Below, in pieces: positions 1 to 6,959 of a stretch of DNA of 15,556 nucleotides (positions are counted from its first letter, which is position 1; each line of letters begins with the position of its first letter). The stretch lies in the NCBI GenBank assembly GCA_023150055.1, contig JAKLLP010000013.1:1-15556 (forward strand), written 5' to 3'. Source of the DNA: Gammaproteobacteria bacterium. Its GTDB lineage: Bacteria > Pseudomonadota > Gammaproteobacteria > Steroidobacterales > GCA-2729495. A model generated the notes under the pieces. That model was not told the origin of the DNA. It made no database searches and saw only the letters and a list, made by a program, of their open reading frames with translations. A program made the translations under genes and the position numbers.

Positions 1-284
1 CGCAGCGCACCCTCGCCGCCTTCGCCGGCGATCACCAGGCCGGCTTTAATGACTTTCGCGAACACCAGCACGCCCTGCGCCTTGGCCAGCACGGCATCGG
101 CGTTGGGCACCTCGGCCTGCAGCCGCGCGAGCGCCGCGTCCACCTTGGCGTCGATCTCGGCGGGCGTCGAGGCGGCCCGGGCCGCGTTGAAACCACCCGC
201 GCTCGCCATGAGCAACGCAGCGCCAAGCAGCGCGGACAGACAATGACGGACGGTAGGTGGCAAAGCGATGCGGGCGTTATGCAT
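1..284 (-). CDS. SYLF/Ysc84-domain secreted protein, 3' part cut off by window edge
   Basis: The N-terminal 94 codons are present; the rest lies beyond the left edge. The protein opens with a signal peptide: a short basic/polar start, then a hydrophobic stretch around LSALLGAALLMASAGG and an Ala-rich cleavage region near residue 38. The mature part shows the start of a SYLF (DUF500/Ysc84) domain, with helix AEIDAKVDAALARLQ, then the hallmark GVLVFAKVIKAGLVIAGE and GEGALR, close to the family pattern GVLVFPKVxKAGFxxGGExGxGALR. Bacterial SYLF proteins are exported and thought to bind lipid; their exact role is poorly defined. The ATG at 284 is supported by AGGAG on the minus strand (plus 292-296), 7 nt upstream. 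It is divergent from the hydrolase at 440, so it has its own promoter in 285-439. The family call is fairly sure; the cellular role is not. Confidence 0.85.
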   Translation of the reverse strand, partial: MHNARIALPPTVRHCLSALLGAALLMASAGGFNAARAASTPAEIDAKVDAALARLQAEVPNADAVLAKAQGVLVFAKVIKAGLVIAGEGGEGAL

Positions 285-311
285 TGATGCTCTCCTGAGG
301 CGGGATCCAAC

Positions 312-333
312 TGGCAGGCGCGTTAGTCTGCCA
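312..333. promoter_or_regulatory. Dyad TGGCAG-N10-CTGCCA upstream of the SYLF gene
   Basis: Perfect 6-bp arms (312-317 and 328-333) lie about 30-50 bp upstream of the SYLF start, in the divergent promoter region shared with the hydrolase. The geometry suits a dimeric regulator. A 6-bp dyad can arise by chance in GC-rich DNA and no regulator is recognised, so this is only a candidate operator. Confidence 0.2.
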
Positions 334-421
334 CCGGACCACCTCGATCACCAGCCGCAGCTGCAGGGCTGCGCCGGTGGCCGAACAGTCGCGGCGGGGC
401 GGCAAAGCGGCGCGAGACCGG

Positions 422-433
422 TGTAACCTTACA
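422..433. promoter_or_regulatory. Short dyad TGTAA-CC-TTACA just upstream of the hydrolase start
   Basis: A perfect 5-bp inverted repeat with a 2-bp centre ends 6 bp before the chosen ATG at 440. It is the most AT-rich stretch in a very GC-rich intergenic region, so it could be an operator or part of a -10 region (TAACCT at 424-429). No convincing -35 hexamer was seen. The role is inferred from position only. Confidence 0.3.
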
Positions 434-439
434 GGCTGC

Positions 440-1954
440 ATGCAAGACTCCGGATTCATCGGCACCACCGCCCGTTGGCTGCTCAGGCGGCTGCGGCGGC
501 TCCTGGTGCTCGTCGTCTCGACCGGGCTGGCGCTGGTGCTGGGCTTCACCCTGTACGCGGTAACCATGTTGCCGGACCTCCAGCCCTGGCACCTGAAGCG
601 GCTCGACGCGGAGTTCTCCGCGCTCACCGATCGCAGCGTGGACTTCGCCGGCTACCTCGAACTGGAAGAACGTCTGTTCCGGGAAGCCCGGGCCGAATTT
701 TCAGGCTGGGCGGCGCTCGGCGAGATCTTCGCCTACAGCCGCTTCAATTCTGCCGCCAATGTCCAGAAACTGGCCGCCGGAGCACCCTACAACCGCACCT
801 TCCGGCTCACGCCCCGGGAACGCGTCGGCGGCGCCCTGCTGGTGCACGGCCTGACCGACTCGCCGTATTCGATGAAGGCGCTGGCCGAGTCGCTCCACGC
901 GCGCGGCGTCGAGGTGACGGTGCTGCGCCTGCCGGGCCACGGCACCTTGCCCTCGATGATGATCGAGATGCGCTATCGCGACTGGGTGGCGGCCGTGCGT
1001 CTCGCGGCGCGTGACGTCGCCGCGCGCACCGGCAGCGGACAACCGTTCTACATCGGCGGGTATTCGACGGGAGCGACGCTCGCGTTGAACCATGCCCTCG
1101 ACGCGTTGACTGAAGACGGCCTGCGAGTGCCCGACCGCATCCTGCTCGTATCTCCCGCGATCGAGCTCACGCGGGTCGCGGCGCTCGCCAACCTCGTGGA
1201 CGTCATGAGCATCGTGCCGATTCCGGTCCTGGAGAAGGTCCGGTGGCAGGGAATCCGGCCGGAGTTCGATCCCTACAAGTTCAACTCCTTTCCGGTCAAC
1301 GCCTCCCGTCAGGTCAACCGTGCGGTCAGAGAGCTGCAGTACCGGCTGACCACCGCTGCCGCCGACGGGCGACTCGCGCGCCTGGCGCCCGTGATGGCCT
1401 GGCAATCGGCCGTGGACGCCACCGTCGGCTCCTCGGGGACGGTGGACCTGCTGTATCCGCAGCTCCCCGGTGGCCGGCACCGCCTCGTGCTGTTCGATGT
1501 CAATCGCTTCCGCGGCTTCAGCGCCGTGCAACGGCCCGAGGCACGGCTGGTCATCGAGCGGGCGATCGCCAATCACCCCGGCTACATCCTGGAAGTGGTC
1601 TCCAACGCCAGTCACGACAGCCAGGACGTCGCGCTCGAGCGCTACCCGCCGGGCTCCGCAAGTGGCGTGACCGAACCGCTCGGGCTGCGCTGGCCGGACG
1701 ATGTCATTTCGCTCGGCCACGTGGCGCTGCCCTTTCCGCCGGACGACCCGGTTTACGGCTTCATGCCCGGCAGCGGCCACGACGGCTTGCCGAGCCTCGG
1801 CTCCCTGTTGTTTCGAGGCGAGAACGGCGCGACGACGATCTCGCTCGGCGCATTCACGCGCCTGCGCAGCAACCCGTTCTGGAGCCTGGTGGACCGGCAG
1901 GTTGGAGAGATGGTTACCGAAGACCTCGACGCGGATCGGGTCGAGAACCGGTGA
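440..1954 (+). CDS. Membrane-anchored alpha/beta hydrolase (esterase/lipase-like)
   Basis: A 504-residue protein. Residues 10-45 are a basic patch (RWLLRRLRRLL) followed by a hydrophobic helix, so the enzyme is probably tethered to the inner membrane with its catalytic domain in the periplasm. The hydrolase core begins near residue 130 with GALLVHGLTDSPYS (HG of the oxyanion hole, 136-137), then RLPGHGTLP and the nucleophile elbow GGYSTG with Ser209. A likely acid is Asp326 in WQSAVDATV. The catalytic His is less clear: candidates are His392 (SNASHDSQ) and His447 (GSGHDG). The family covers carboxylesterases and lysophospholipases; the substrate cannot be read from sequence. An in-frame GTG at 377 would add 21 residues, but that extension is polar and lies in the promoter region, so the ATG at 440 next to the anchor is preferred. 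The Shine-Dalgarno signal is weak (ACAGG, 432-436). Confidence 0.85.
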   Translation: MQDSGFIGTTARWLLRRLRRLLVLVVSTGLALVLGFTLYAVTMLPDLQPWHLKRLDAEFSALTDRSVDFAGYLELEERLFREARAEFSGWAALGEIFAYSRFNSAANVQKLAAGAPYNRTFRLTPRERVGGALLVHGLTDSPYSMKALAESLHARGVEVTVLRLPGHGTLPSMMIEMRYRDWVAAVRLAARDVAARTGSGQPFYIGGYSTGATLALNHALDALTEDGLRVPDRILLVSPAIELTRVAALANLVDVMSIVPIPVLEKVRWQGIRPEFDPYKFNSFPVNASRQVNRAVRELQYRLTTAAADGRLARLAPVMAWQSAVDATVGSSGTVDLLYPQLPGGRHRLVLFDVNRFRGFSAVQRPEARLVIERAIANHPGYILEVVSNASHDSQDVALERYPPGSASGVTEPLGLRWPDDVISLGHVALPFPPDDPVYGFMPGSGHDGLPSLGSLLFRGENGATTISLGAFTRLRSNPFWSLVDRQVGEMVTEDLDADRVENR

Positions 1955-2050
1955 ACGGTCCCCGGTCAGCCCGGGAGTGAGCCGATATGCCGAGGTTCCG
2001 GGCCCATTCACCGCTCTCCCGGCAACCGTGCTGGTGCTAGTATCCCGGTC

Positions 2051-2218
2051 ATGGACGACGCCGCACGAGTCGAGATCGAGCTGAAGCTGGCGCAGGCACA
2101 ACTGGCGACTGCCGAGGCCTTGCTCGCCGTAAAGAAGGCGCGCTGGTACGAACTCGTGATCTTCGGCGGCGCCGGAATCACCATCGGATTAGGGCTGGCA
2201 CAGGTGCTGTTTCACTAG
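2051..2218 (+). CDS. Small hypothetical membrane protein (55 aa)
   Basis: I do not recognise the family. The 55 residues split into a charged, heptad-like N-terminal helix (residues 2-30, rich in Ala, Leu, Glu and Lys, likely coiled coil) and a C-terminal hydrophobic segment (WYELVIFGGAGITIGLGLAQVLF, about residues 32-54). This suits a single-pass or tail-anchored membrane protein. No Shine-Dalgarno sequence is visible. A -10-like TAGTAT (2038-2043) sits 7 nt before the ATG, which would give a leaderless or nearly leaderless transcript, but I see no good -35. It follows the hydrolase by 96 bp on the same strand, and its stop lies 23 bp before the inverted-repeat element. The separation of charged and hydrophobic parts supports a real gene, though its small size keeps confidence moderate. 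Confidence 0.6.
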   Translation: MDDAARVEIELKLAQAQLATAEALLAVKKARWYELVIFGGAGITIGLGLAQVLFH

Positions 2219-2241
2219 ACTCCCGCTTCAGGGCGCAAAGA

Positions 2242-2504
2242 TTTGATTCTTCGCCCATCTGCGGGGCACATTGCGGCGGCGACCTGCACGGCTGGGTGCC
2301 GGGCCGCAAGGCGCAAGGCCCGGGAGAGCCTGCAACGGGCGTGTCGAGCCCGCGAGGCAGGGACAGCCGAGCGGCAAAGCGAGACCCCGAGTGAGCGCAG
2401 TACAGGGATGTACGGAGCGAGCGTACCGGCGCAGGCTCTCCCGGGCCGCAGCGCTCTGCCAGGCGTTTTAGCCAACCGGACCCGCAGATGGGAGAAGAAC
2501 CAAG
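2242..2504. repeat. Nested inverted-repeat element (MITE- or REP-like), about 263 bp
   Basis: The outer arms 2242-2265 and 2481-2504 are inverted copies matching at about 21 of 24 positions, including CCCGCAGATGGG and GAAGAA. Inside, a perfect 17-bp inverted pair lies at 2317-2333 (GGCCCGGGAGAGCCTGC) and 2431-2447. The 97-bp centre is purine-rich on the plus strand, repeats GAGCG/GCGAG-type words, and holds a small hairpin, GTAC-AGGGAT-GTAC (2399-2412). No transposase or other ORF is credible inside. As RNA it would fold into a long double stem and could act as a bidirectional terminator between the converging genes. The layout resembles a non-autonomous mobile element, but no target-site duplication was identified. 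The right arm overlaps the last codons of the lipoprotein hydrolase. Confidence 0.65.
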
Positions 2505-3472
2505 AATTTCATGATGTCCTCGTAAACCCGCTCCGCCTCGAGGTCGCGCAGCAGCAGGTGCCAGCCGCCGGGGTAATCGCGACGTATCCGTTGGCGGCCG
2601 GCCGGTAACCGCTCCCAGAACAGCTCCACCGGCTCGCGCGGGATGATCCTGTCGCGCCCGCCATAGAGCAGCAGCACCGGCTGCTCGATCGAGGGCGCCG
2701 CGGCCAGCGCCTGGTCCATGAGGTCCACCAGTCCGCTGATGGTATCGAAGCGCACCTTCTTGATCACCAGTGGGTCGCCTTCGAGGATCTCCAGCGCTTG
2801 CGGATTGTCCGACACCTGGCGCTGCAGGGCCCGCGCCGAGATCTTCCCGCCCGGCCACAGCCCGGCGGCGACCGACAGCGCGAACCGCTGGTACCAAGGC
2901 TGCGTGCCGCGCCCCCAGACCGCCGGCGCCACGAGGATCAGCCCGTCGACCGGCAGCCCGCCATGTGCCGATGCCACCAGCGCGACGGCGCCGCCCATGG
3001 ACTCGCCGAGCACGTAGACCGGGACGCCGGGGTACCGCTGGCGCAGCAGCTCCGCCGCAATCCGCGCATCGGCTGCGAGTCGGGTTGCGCCGGGCCAGAG
3101 ACCGGGCTCGGGACCGGCGCCGAAGCCGCGCTGGTCGTAGGCGTAGAGCGCCACTCCGCGTGCGGCGAACCACTCGCCGGGACCGTCGAAGGCCCGGCTG
3201 TAGTCGTTGAAGCCGTGCAGGGCCAGCAGGACTGCGCGGGGCTGCTCACCCGGTGGCACGAACCGACGCAGCGGCAGGCGCAGGCCATCGTCGCTCGCCA
3301 GGAAAGACGCAGCACCGGCATCGTCCAGCCGCGGCGCCGGGGCGCCGGGACCGGGGGTATGCGACAGGCTGGCGCAGCCCGCCAGCAGCAGCGACAGCGC
3401 CGCGATACGTGAACCCCGGGAAGCGATCAGGCGGGGGGGCTTGCTGGCACGAGTAGTCAGCCCGGTTCGCAT
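2468..3472 (-). CDS. Lipoprotein alpha/beta hydrolase (monoacylglycerol lipase / lysophospholipase-like)
   Basis: A 334-residue protein with a lipoprotein signal peptide: basic N-terminus, hydrophobic RIAALSLLLAGC, lipobox Cys33. The hydrolase_4 (PldB/monoglyceride lipase) domain spans about residues 55-325. It shows LLALHGFNDYS (oxyanion region, 82-92), YDQRGFG (112-118), the nucleophile motif GESMGG (Ser158), the acid in YGGRDRIIP (Asp274) and the catalytic His in GGWHLLLRD (His305), so the triad is complete. It probably cleaves a monoacylglycerol, lysophospholipid or similar ester at the envelope. The ATG at 3472 puts the lipobox at a normal depth; upstream extensions add no domain. It is divergent from the AsmA gene, 55 bp apart. 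The last 12 or so codons (VLLPSAGPVG end) lie in the right arm of the inverted-repeat element, so the C-terminus may have been rewritten by that element. Confidence 0.9.
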   Translation of the reverse strand: MRTGLTTRASKPPRLIASRGSRIAALSLLLAGCASLSHTPGPGAPAPRLDDAGAASFLASDDGLRLPLRRFVPPGEQPRAVLLALHGFNDYSRAFDGPGEWFAARGVALYAYDQRGFGAGPEPGLWPGATRLAADARIAAELLRQRYPGVPVYVLGESMGGAVALVASAHGGLPVDGLILVAPAVWGRGTQPWYQRFALSVAAGLWPGGKISARALQRQVSDNPQALEILEGDPLVIKKVRFDTISGLVDLMDQALAAAPSIEQPVLLLYGGRDRIIPREPVELFWERLPAGRQRIRRDYPGGWHLLLRDLEAERVYEDIMKFLVLLPSAGPVG

Positions 3473-3527
3473 GAAGGCATCATAGCCGGGCAAGCTCACC
3501 ACTCGCGCCCCCACACCCTCATCGCTC

Positions 3528-6500
3528 ATGAAGATCTTCCGCCGCGCGGTTGTCCTTTTTATCCTGCTCGCCGCCGTGGCCGGCTGGGGCGCATTCGCCC
3601 TGGCGCGCGGCGCGGACCTGGGCTGGGCACGCGGCTGGATCGCGGGGCAGCTCACGCAGTCGCTGCAGCGGCCCGTAGGCATCGACGGCGACATCACGCT
3701 CACGGTCGGGCAAAACGTCGTGCTGGAGCTCGCCGACATCAGCATCGCCAATGCCGTTTGGGGCAGCCGGCCGCATCTCGCGCAGGCACGACGGGTGTCC
3801 GCCGCGGTCGACCTGCGCTCCCTGTGGGAAGGGCCGGTGGTGATCAGCGGGCTGCAGATAGAGAACGGCAGCGTGTACCTGGAGCGCGCCGCCGACGGCA
3901 GCGGCAACTGGTCGCTCGGCCCGGACACGGGCGCGCCTCTCGACCCGGAATCCCTGCCGATAGTCGAACAAATGACCGTGCAGGCCATGGCGATCCACTA
4001 CGACGCGGCCGCGCTGACCCGCCCGGTGGCGCTGCAACTCGATGCGGCGCGCGCGTGGCAGGAAACGTCAGGCTTTTTGCGTCTCGACGCCGACGGCCGG
4101 CTCAACGAGGAGTCGCTCGCGTTGCACCTGCAGTCGAGCCCGCTGCGGGTGCTGCTCGGCGGCCGCGATATCAGCCTGCGGCTCCGGGCACTGCTCGACG
4201 ATGTCGAGGTCGACGCCGCCGCGCGCTTCGACGACATTGCGACCCCGGAGCGGGCGCTCGCCGACGTCCGCATTGCGGCCCCGGACGCGGCGCGCGTCGG
4301 CCGGCTGCTCGGGCTGCCCGATCCCGGCCCCGGCCCGCTGCGCGTCGAGGCCCGCATCACCCCGCAGCCGCAGGACCTGCGGCTGCATCTCGCAGCACAG
4401 GCGGGTGGCTACGAGCTGACGGCCACCGGCGATACCGAGCAGCTCACGGACCTGCGCGGACTCGACGCGGACATCGCCGGTCGCGGCGTCGATTTCAGCG
4501 CCGTGGCAGGAATTCTCGGCTGGACCGACGCCCCACCGGGCGCGTTCGAGATCGCGGGCAGGGTTCGCAGCGACGCCGACACCGTGACCGTCGAACAGGC
4601 CACGATCACCCTGGCCGACACCACCTTCACGCTGAGCGCCGTCCTCGACCACCTGCCGCAGGCGGAACTGCGTCGGCTCAGCCTCGACATTCGCGGTGAG
4701 CAACTCGAGCGATTCCGGGCTTTGTTCGGTCTACCGGGGATCATAGGGGGCCCCTTCCGGCTCACGGCGGACATCGCGGAGAACGACGGGGGCGAGGATC
4801 GCCTGCAGTTGAACATCGAGAACCGCGCAGGCACCTTTCAGGCGGCGGGCGTACTCGGCGCCATGCCGCATTTCCACGGCACCGACCTGCGGATGACCGG
4901 CAGCGGTAAGAAACTCGCGGTCATCGGCAAGGCGCTGGGACTCGACTGGCTCCCCACGGCGCCGTTCCAGCTCGACACCCGGTTGCAGTGGACGCAGCAG
5001 GGCCTGCGGATCGACGGCGGCTGGCTCACTGCGGGCAAGGACCGCCTGGAAGTCGCGGGCCGCGTAGCGCCGAGACCGCTCGCTCCGGGCACCGCGCTGC
5101 AGTTGTCGCTCTCGGGCCCGGACCTGCGCAGCGTCGGGCGCATGGCCAACATCGCCGGCCTGCCCGCGGTTCGCTACGAGGTCAGGGGCTCTTTGGAGCG
5201 ACTCGAGAAGACAACGCGCTTGCGTGGCGTGCAGGCGAGCGCCGATGACACGCGCCTGCGCCTCGATGGAACGCTCACCGACACGGCCGGGCGGGCGGGC
5301 AGCCGATTCGATTTCGATCTCGGCGGCGAGGCGCTCGAGCGCTGGGCCCGCGCCGCCGACTGGACACTGCCGCGCGGCCCGTTCAGCGCGCGTGGCGGAC
5401 TGGCGATCGGCGCGGAATCAGTCCAACTGGATAAAGTTACGCTTGGCATGGGCGGCGCCAGCGGTACCGCCAGCGGGCGCTTCGCCCGCTCGCGCGCGAG
5501 CGGCCAATTCGACGTGCGAATGGCCGGGCCGGACCTGGCGCGCCTGCTGCCCGAGCCCGGCGATGTCGGGAAATACGTCTCGGCATTCGACCTCGTCGCG
5601 CGCGGCCGGTGGACCAAACAACGTTGGTCGTTCGAAGAAGCGCGCCTGCGCGCGGGCGACGACGAGATCCGCGCCAGCGGCGTGCTCGATCTGGGCAAGG
5701 AAGCCGCGGCCACCGCGATGCCGGTGGCGCTGCGCGTCGCGAGCCTGGAGCGCACGGGAGCGCTGTTCGGTCTCTACCTGCCGGATCTGCCCGCGCAGTT
5801 CGAGGGCCGGTTGTCCGGCACGACGAAGCGATTCGAGGTGGCGGACCTGCAGGGGCGGCTGGGTGATGACGCCTTCCGCGGCCGGCTGGCCTTGTTGCGT
5901 GGCGACCCGCTGGAGGTGTCGCTCGCGCTCTATCTCCAGCATCTCGACCTGGCCCGGCTGTTCGCGGACGGCGACCGAGCGGCCCGCCCCGCCGGACGTT
6001 CCGCTGCACGTAACGCGCGTCTCATTCCGGACTGGCCGCTGCCGACCGGCTGGATGGGGGCGTTCGACGGCGACCTGGAGCTGCGGGTCGCCAACCTGGC
6101 GTCCGGCGCGACCGCGCTCGGAACTGCGCTCTTGCGCGGCAGGCTGCAGGACCGCGAGCTGATGGTGGACCAACTGGTCGTCGAGGGCACTATCGGCCGG
6201 GTCGACCTGCAAGGCGGCCTCTCCGCACGCCGTGCCCTGCCGCAGGTGTCCGTTCGTGGCGAGTTCCGCGATTACAGCAGTTTGCTGCTCCTGACGGACG
6301 ATGTTCGCCGCTTCGACATCGACCTGCACCTGCTCGGCCAGGGAAGGACACTGCGGGAACTGATGGCCAGCCTCGACGGCCGTGTCCGCGCCATCGGCGG
6401 CCCGGGCAAGACGCCCCCCAACCAGATCGACCGGCTCTACGGCGACACCTTCACGAGGATCATTACCACGATCAACCCGTTCCTGAAGAGCGACGAGACG

Positions 6501-6947
6501 GTCAACTCGATCTGCACCGTCCTGCCGCTGCAGATCCGCGCCGGCGTGGTGGCCTCCGCGCCGACCCTGATCAGCCTCTCCGACAAGCTCAACATCGTCG
6601 CTTATGGGACGCTCGACCTCGGCAATGAGCGGCTGGATCTGAATTTCAAGACAGAGGCGCGTAAAGGGATCGGAGTGAGCGCCGCCCAGCTCGTCAACCC
6701 GTTCATCAAGGTCACCGGGACGCTGGCCGATCCGCGGGTCACGCTCGACCCCAAGGGCACGCTGGTGTCCGGCAGCGCCGCGGTGCTCACCGGCGGGTTG
6801 TCGATTCTCGCCTCGACACTGTGGAACCGGGCCTTCCGCGAGAAGGATCCCTGCGGCGCCGTGCTGAAGGCTGCCGACAAGGCCGCCTCCGGGGATGAAT
6901 ATCAGCAGGATGTGCTGAGGCGCGCGAAAGACTTCCTGGGTCTGTAG
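3528..6947 (+). CDS. AsmA-family envelope protein
   Basis: A 1139-residue protein with one N-terminal membrane helix (residues about 7-25, VVLFILLAAVAGWGAFAL) and a very long periplasmic part. Residues 26-150 match the AsmA start: a mention of the BRP/GIDG type region (RPVGIDGDITL), then LADISIANAVWG, and VVISGLQIENGSVYLER with GNWSL. The middle is beta-rich with repeated L-x-L-D patterns. The C-terminal AsmA_2-like part (about 840-1085) includes LRELMASLDGRVRAIGG, INPFLKSDETVNSICTVLPL and YGTLDLGNERLDL. Family members (AsmA, YhdP, TamB and relatives) form long hydrophobic grooves linked to phospholipid transport to the outer membrane or to outer-membrane homeostasis; which subfamily this is cannot be fixed here. 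The ATG at 3528 has no clear Shine-Dalgarno but gives the expected anchor. It converges on the ClsC-type gene with 12 bp between stops and no visible terminator. Confidence 0.9.
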   Translation: MKIFRRAVVLFILLAAVAGWGAFALARGADLGWARGWIAGQLTQSLQRPVGIDGDITLTVGQNVVLELADISIANAVWGSRPHLAQARRVSAAVDLRSLWEGPVVISGLQIENGSVYLERAADGSGNWSLGPDTGAPLDPESLPIVEQMTVQAMAIHYDAAALTRPVALQLDAARAWQETSGFLRLDADGRLNEESLALHLQSSPLRVLLGGRDISLRLRALLDDVEVDAAARFDDIATPERALADVRIAAPDAARVGRLLGLPDPGPGPLRVEARITPQPQDLRLHLAAQAGGYELTATGDTEQLTDLRGLDADIAGRGVDFSAVAGILGWTDAPPGAFEIAGRVRSDADTVTVEQATITLADTTFTLSAVLDHLPQAELRRLSLDIRGEQLERFRALFGLPGIIGGPFRLTADIAENDGGEDRLQLNIENRAGTFQAAGVLGAMPHFHGTDLRMTGSGKKLAVIGKALGLDWLPTAPFQLDTRLQWTQQGLRIDGGWLTAGKDRLEVAGRVAPRPLAPGTALQLSLSGPDLRSVGRMANIAGLPAVRYEVRGSLERLEKTTRLRGVQASADDTRLRLDGTLTDTAGRAGSRFDFDLGGEALERWARAADWTLPRGPFSARGGLAIGAESVQLDKVTLGMGGASGTASGRFARSRASGQFDVRMAGPDLARLLPEPGDVGKYVSAFDLVARGRWTKQRWSFEEARLRAGDDEIRASGVLDLGKEAAATAMPVALRVASLERTGALFGLYLPDLPAQFEGRLSGTTKRFEVADLQGRLGDDAFRGRLALLRGDPLEVSLALYLQHLDLARLFADGDRAARPAGRSAARNARLIPDWPLPTGWMGAFDGDLELRVANLASGATALGTALLRGRLQDRELMVDQLVVEGTIGRVDLQGGLSARRALPQVSVRGEFRDYSSLLLLTDDVRRFDIDLHLLGQGRTLRELMASLDGRVRAIGGPGKTPPNQIDRLYGDTFTRIITTINPFLKSDETVNSICTVLPLQIRAGVVASAPTLISLSDKLNIVAYGTLDLGNERLDLNFKTEARKGIGVSAAQLVNPFIKVTGTLADPRVTLDPKGTLVSGSAAVLTGGLSILASTLWNRAFREKDPCGAVLKAADKAASGDEYQQDVLRRAKDFLGL

Positions 6948-6959
6948 AACCCATTCCCC

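Noticed and set aside
377..439. GTG start at 377 for the first hydrolase
   Set aside because: The extra 21 residues are polar and precede the membrane anchor without adding a signal; they also cover the dyad at 422-433.
1971..2022. Possible terminator hairpin CCGGGAG...CTCCCGG after the first hydrolase
   Set aside because: The stem is only 7 bp with a 38-base loop and no T-run.
701..2101. 466-codon open frame on the minus strand opposite the first hydrolase
   Set aside because: Same antisense composition, no recognisable domain, and the plus-strand hydrolase has a clear nucleophile elbow and membrane anchor.
2242..2504. CRISPR or tRNA-like structure in the inverted-repeat element
   Set aside because: The repeats are inverted pairs, not regularly spaced direct repeats, and no cloverleaf or CCA-type end fits.
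2178..3173. 331-codon minus-strand frame overlapping the lipoprotein hydrolase
   Set aside because: It is a shifted frame of the hydrolase, Arg/Ala/Gly-rich, and runs through the inverted-repeat element without any domain.
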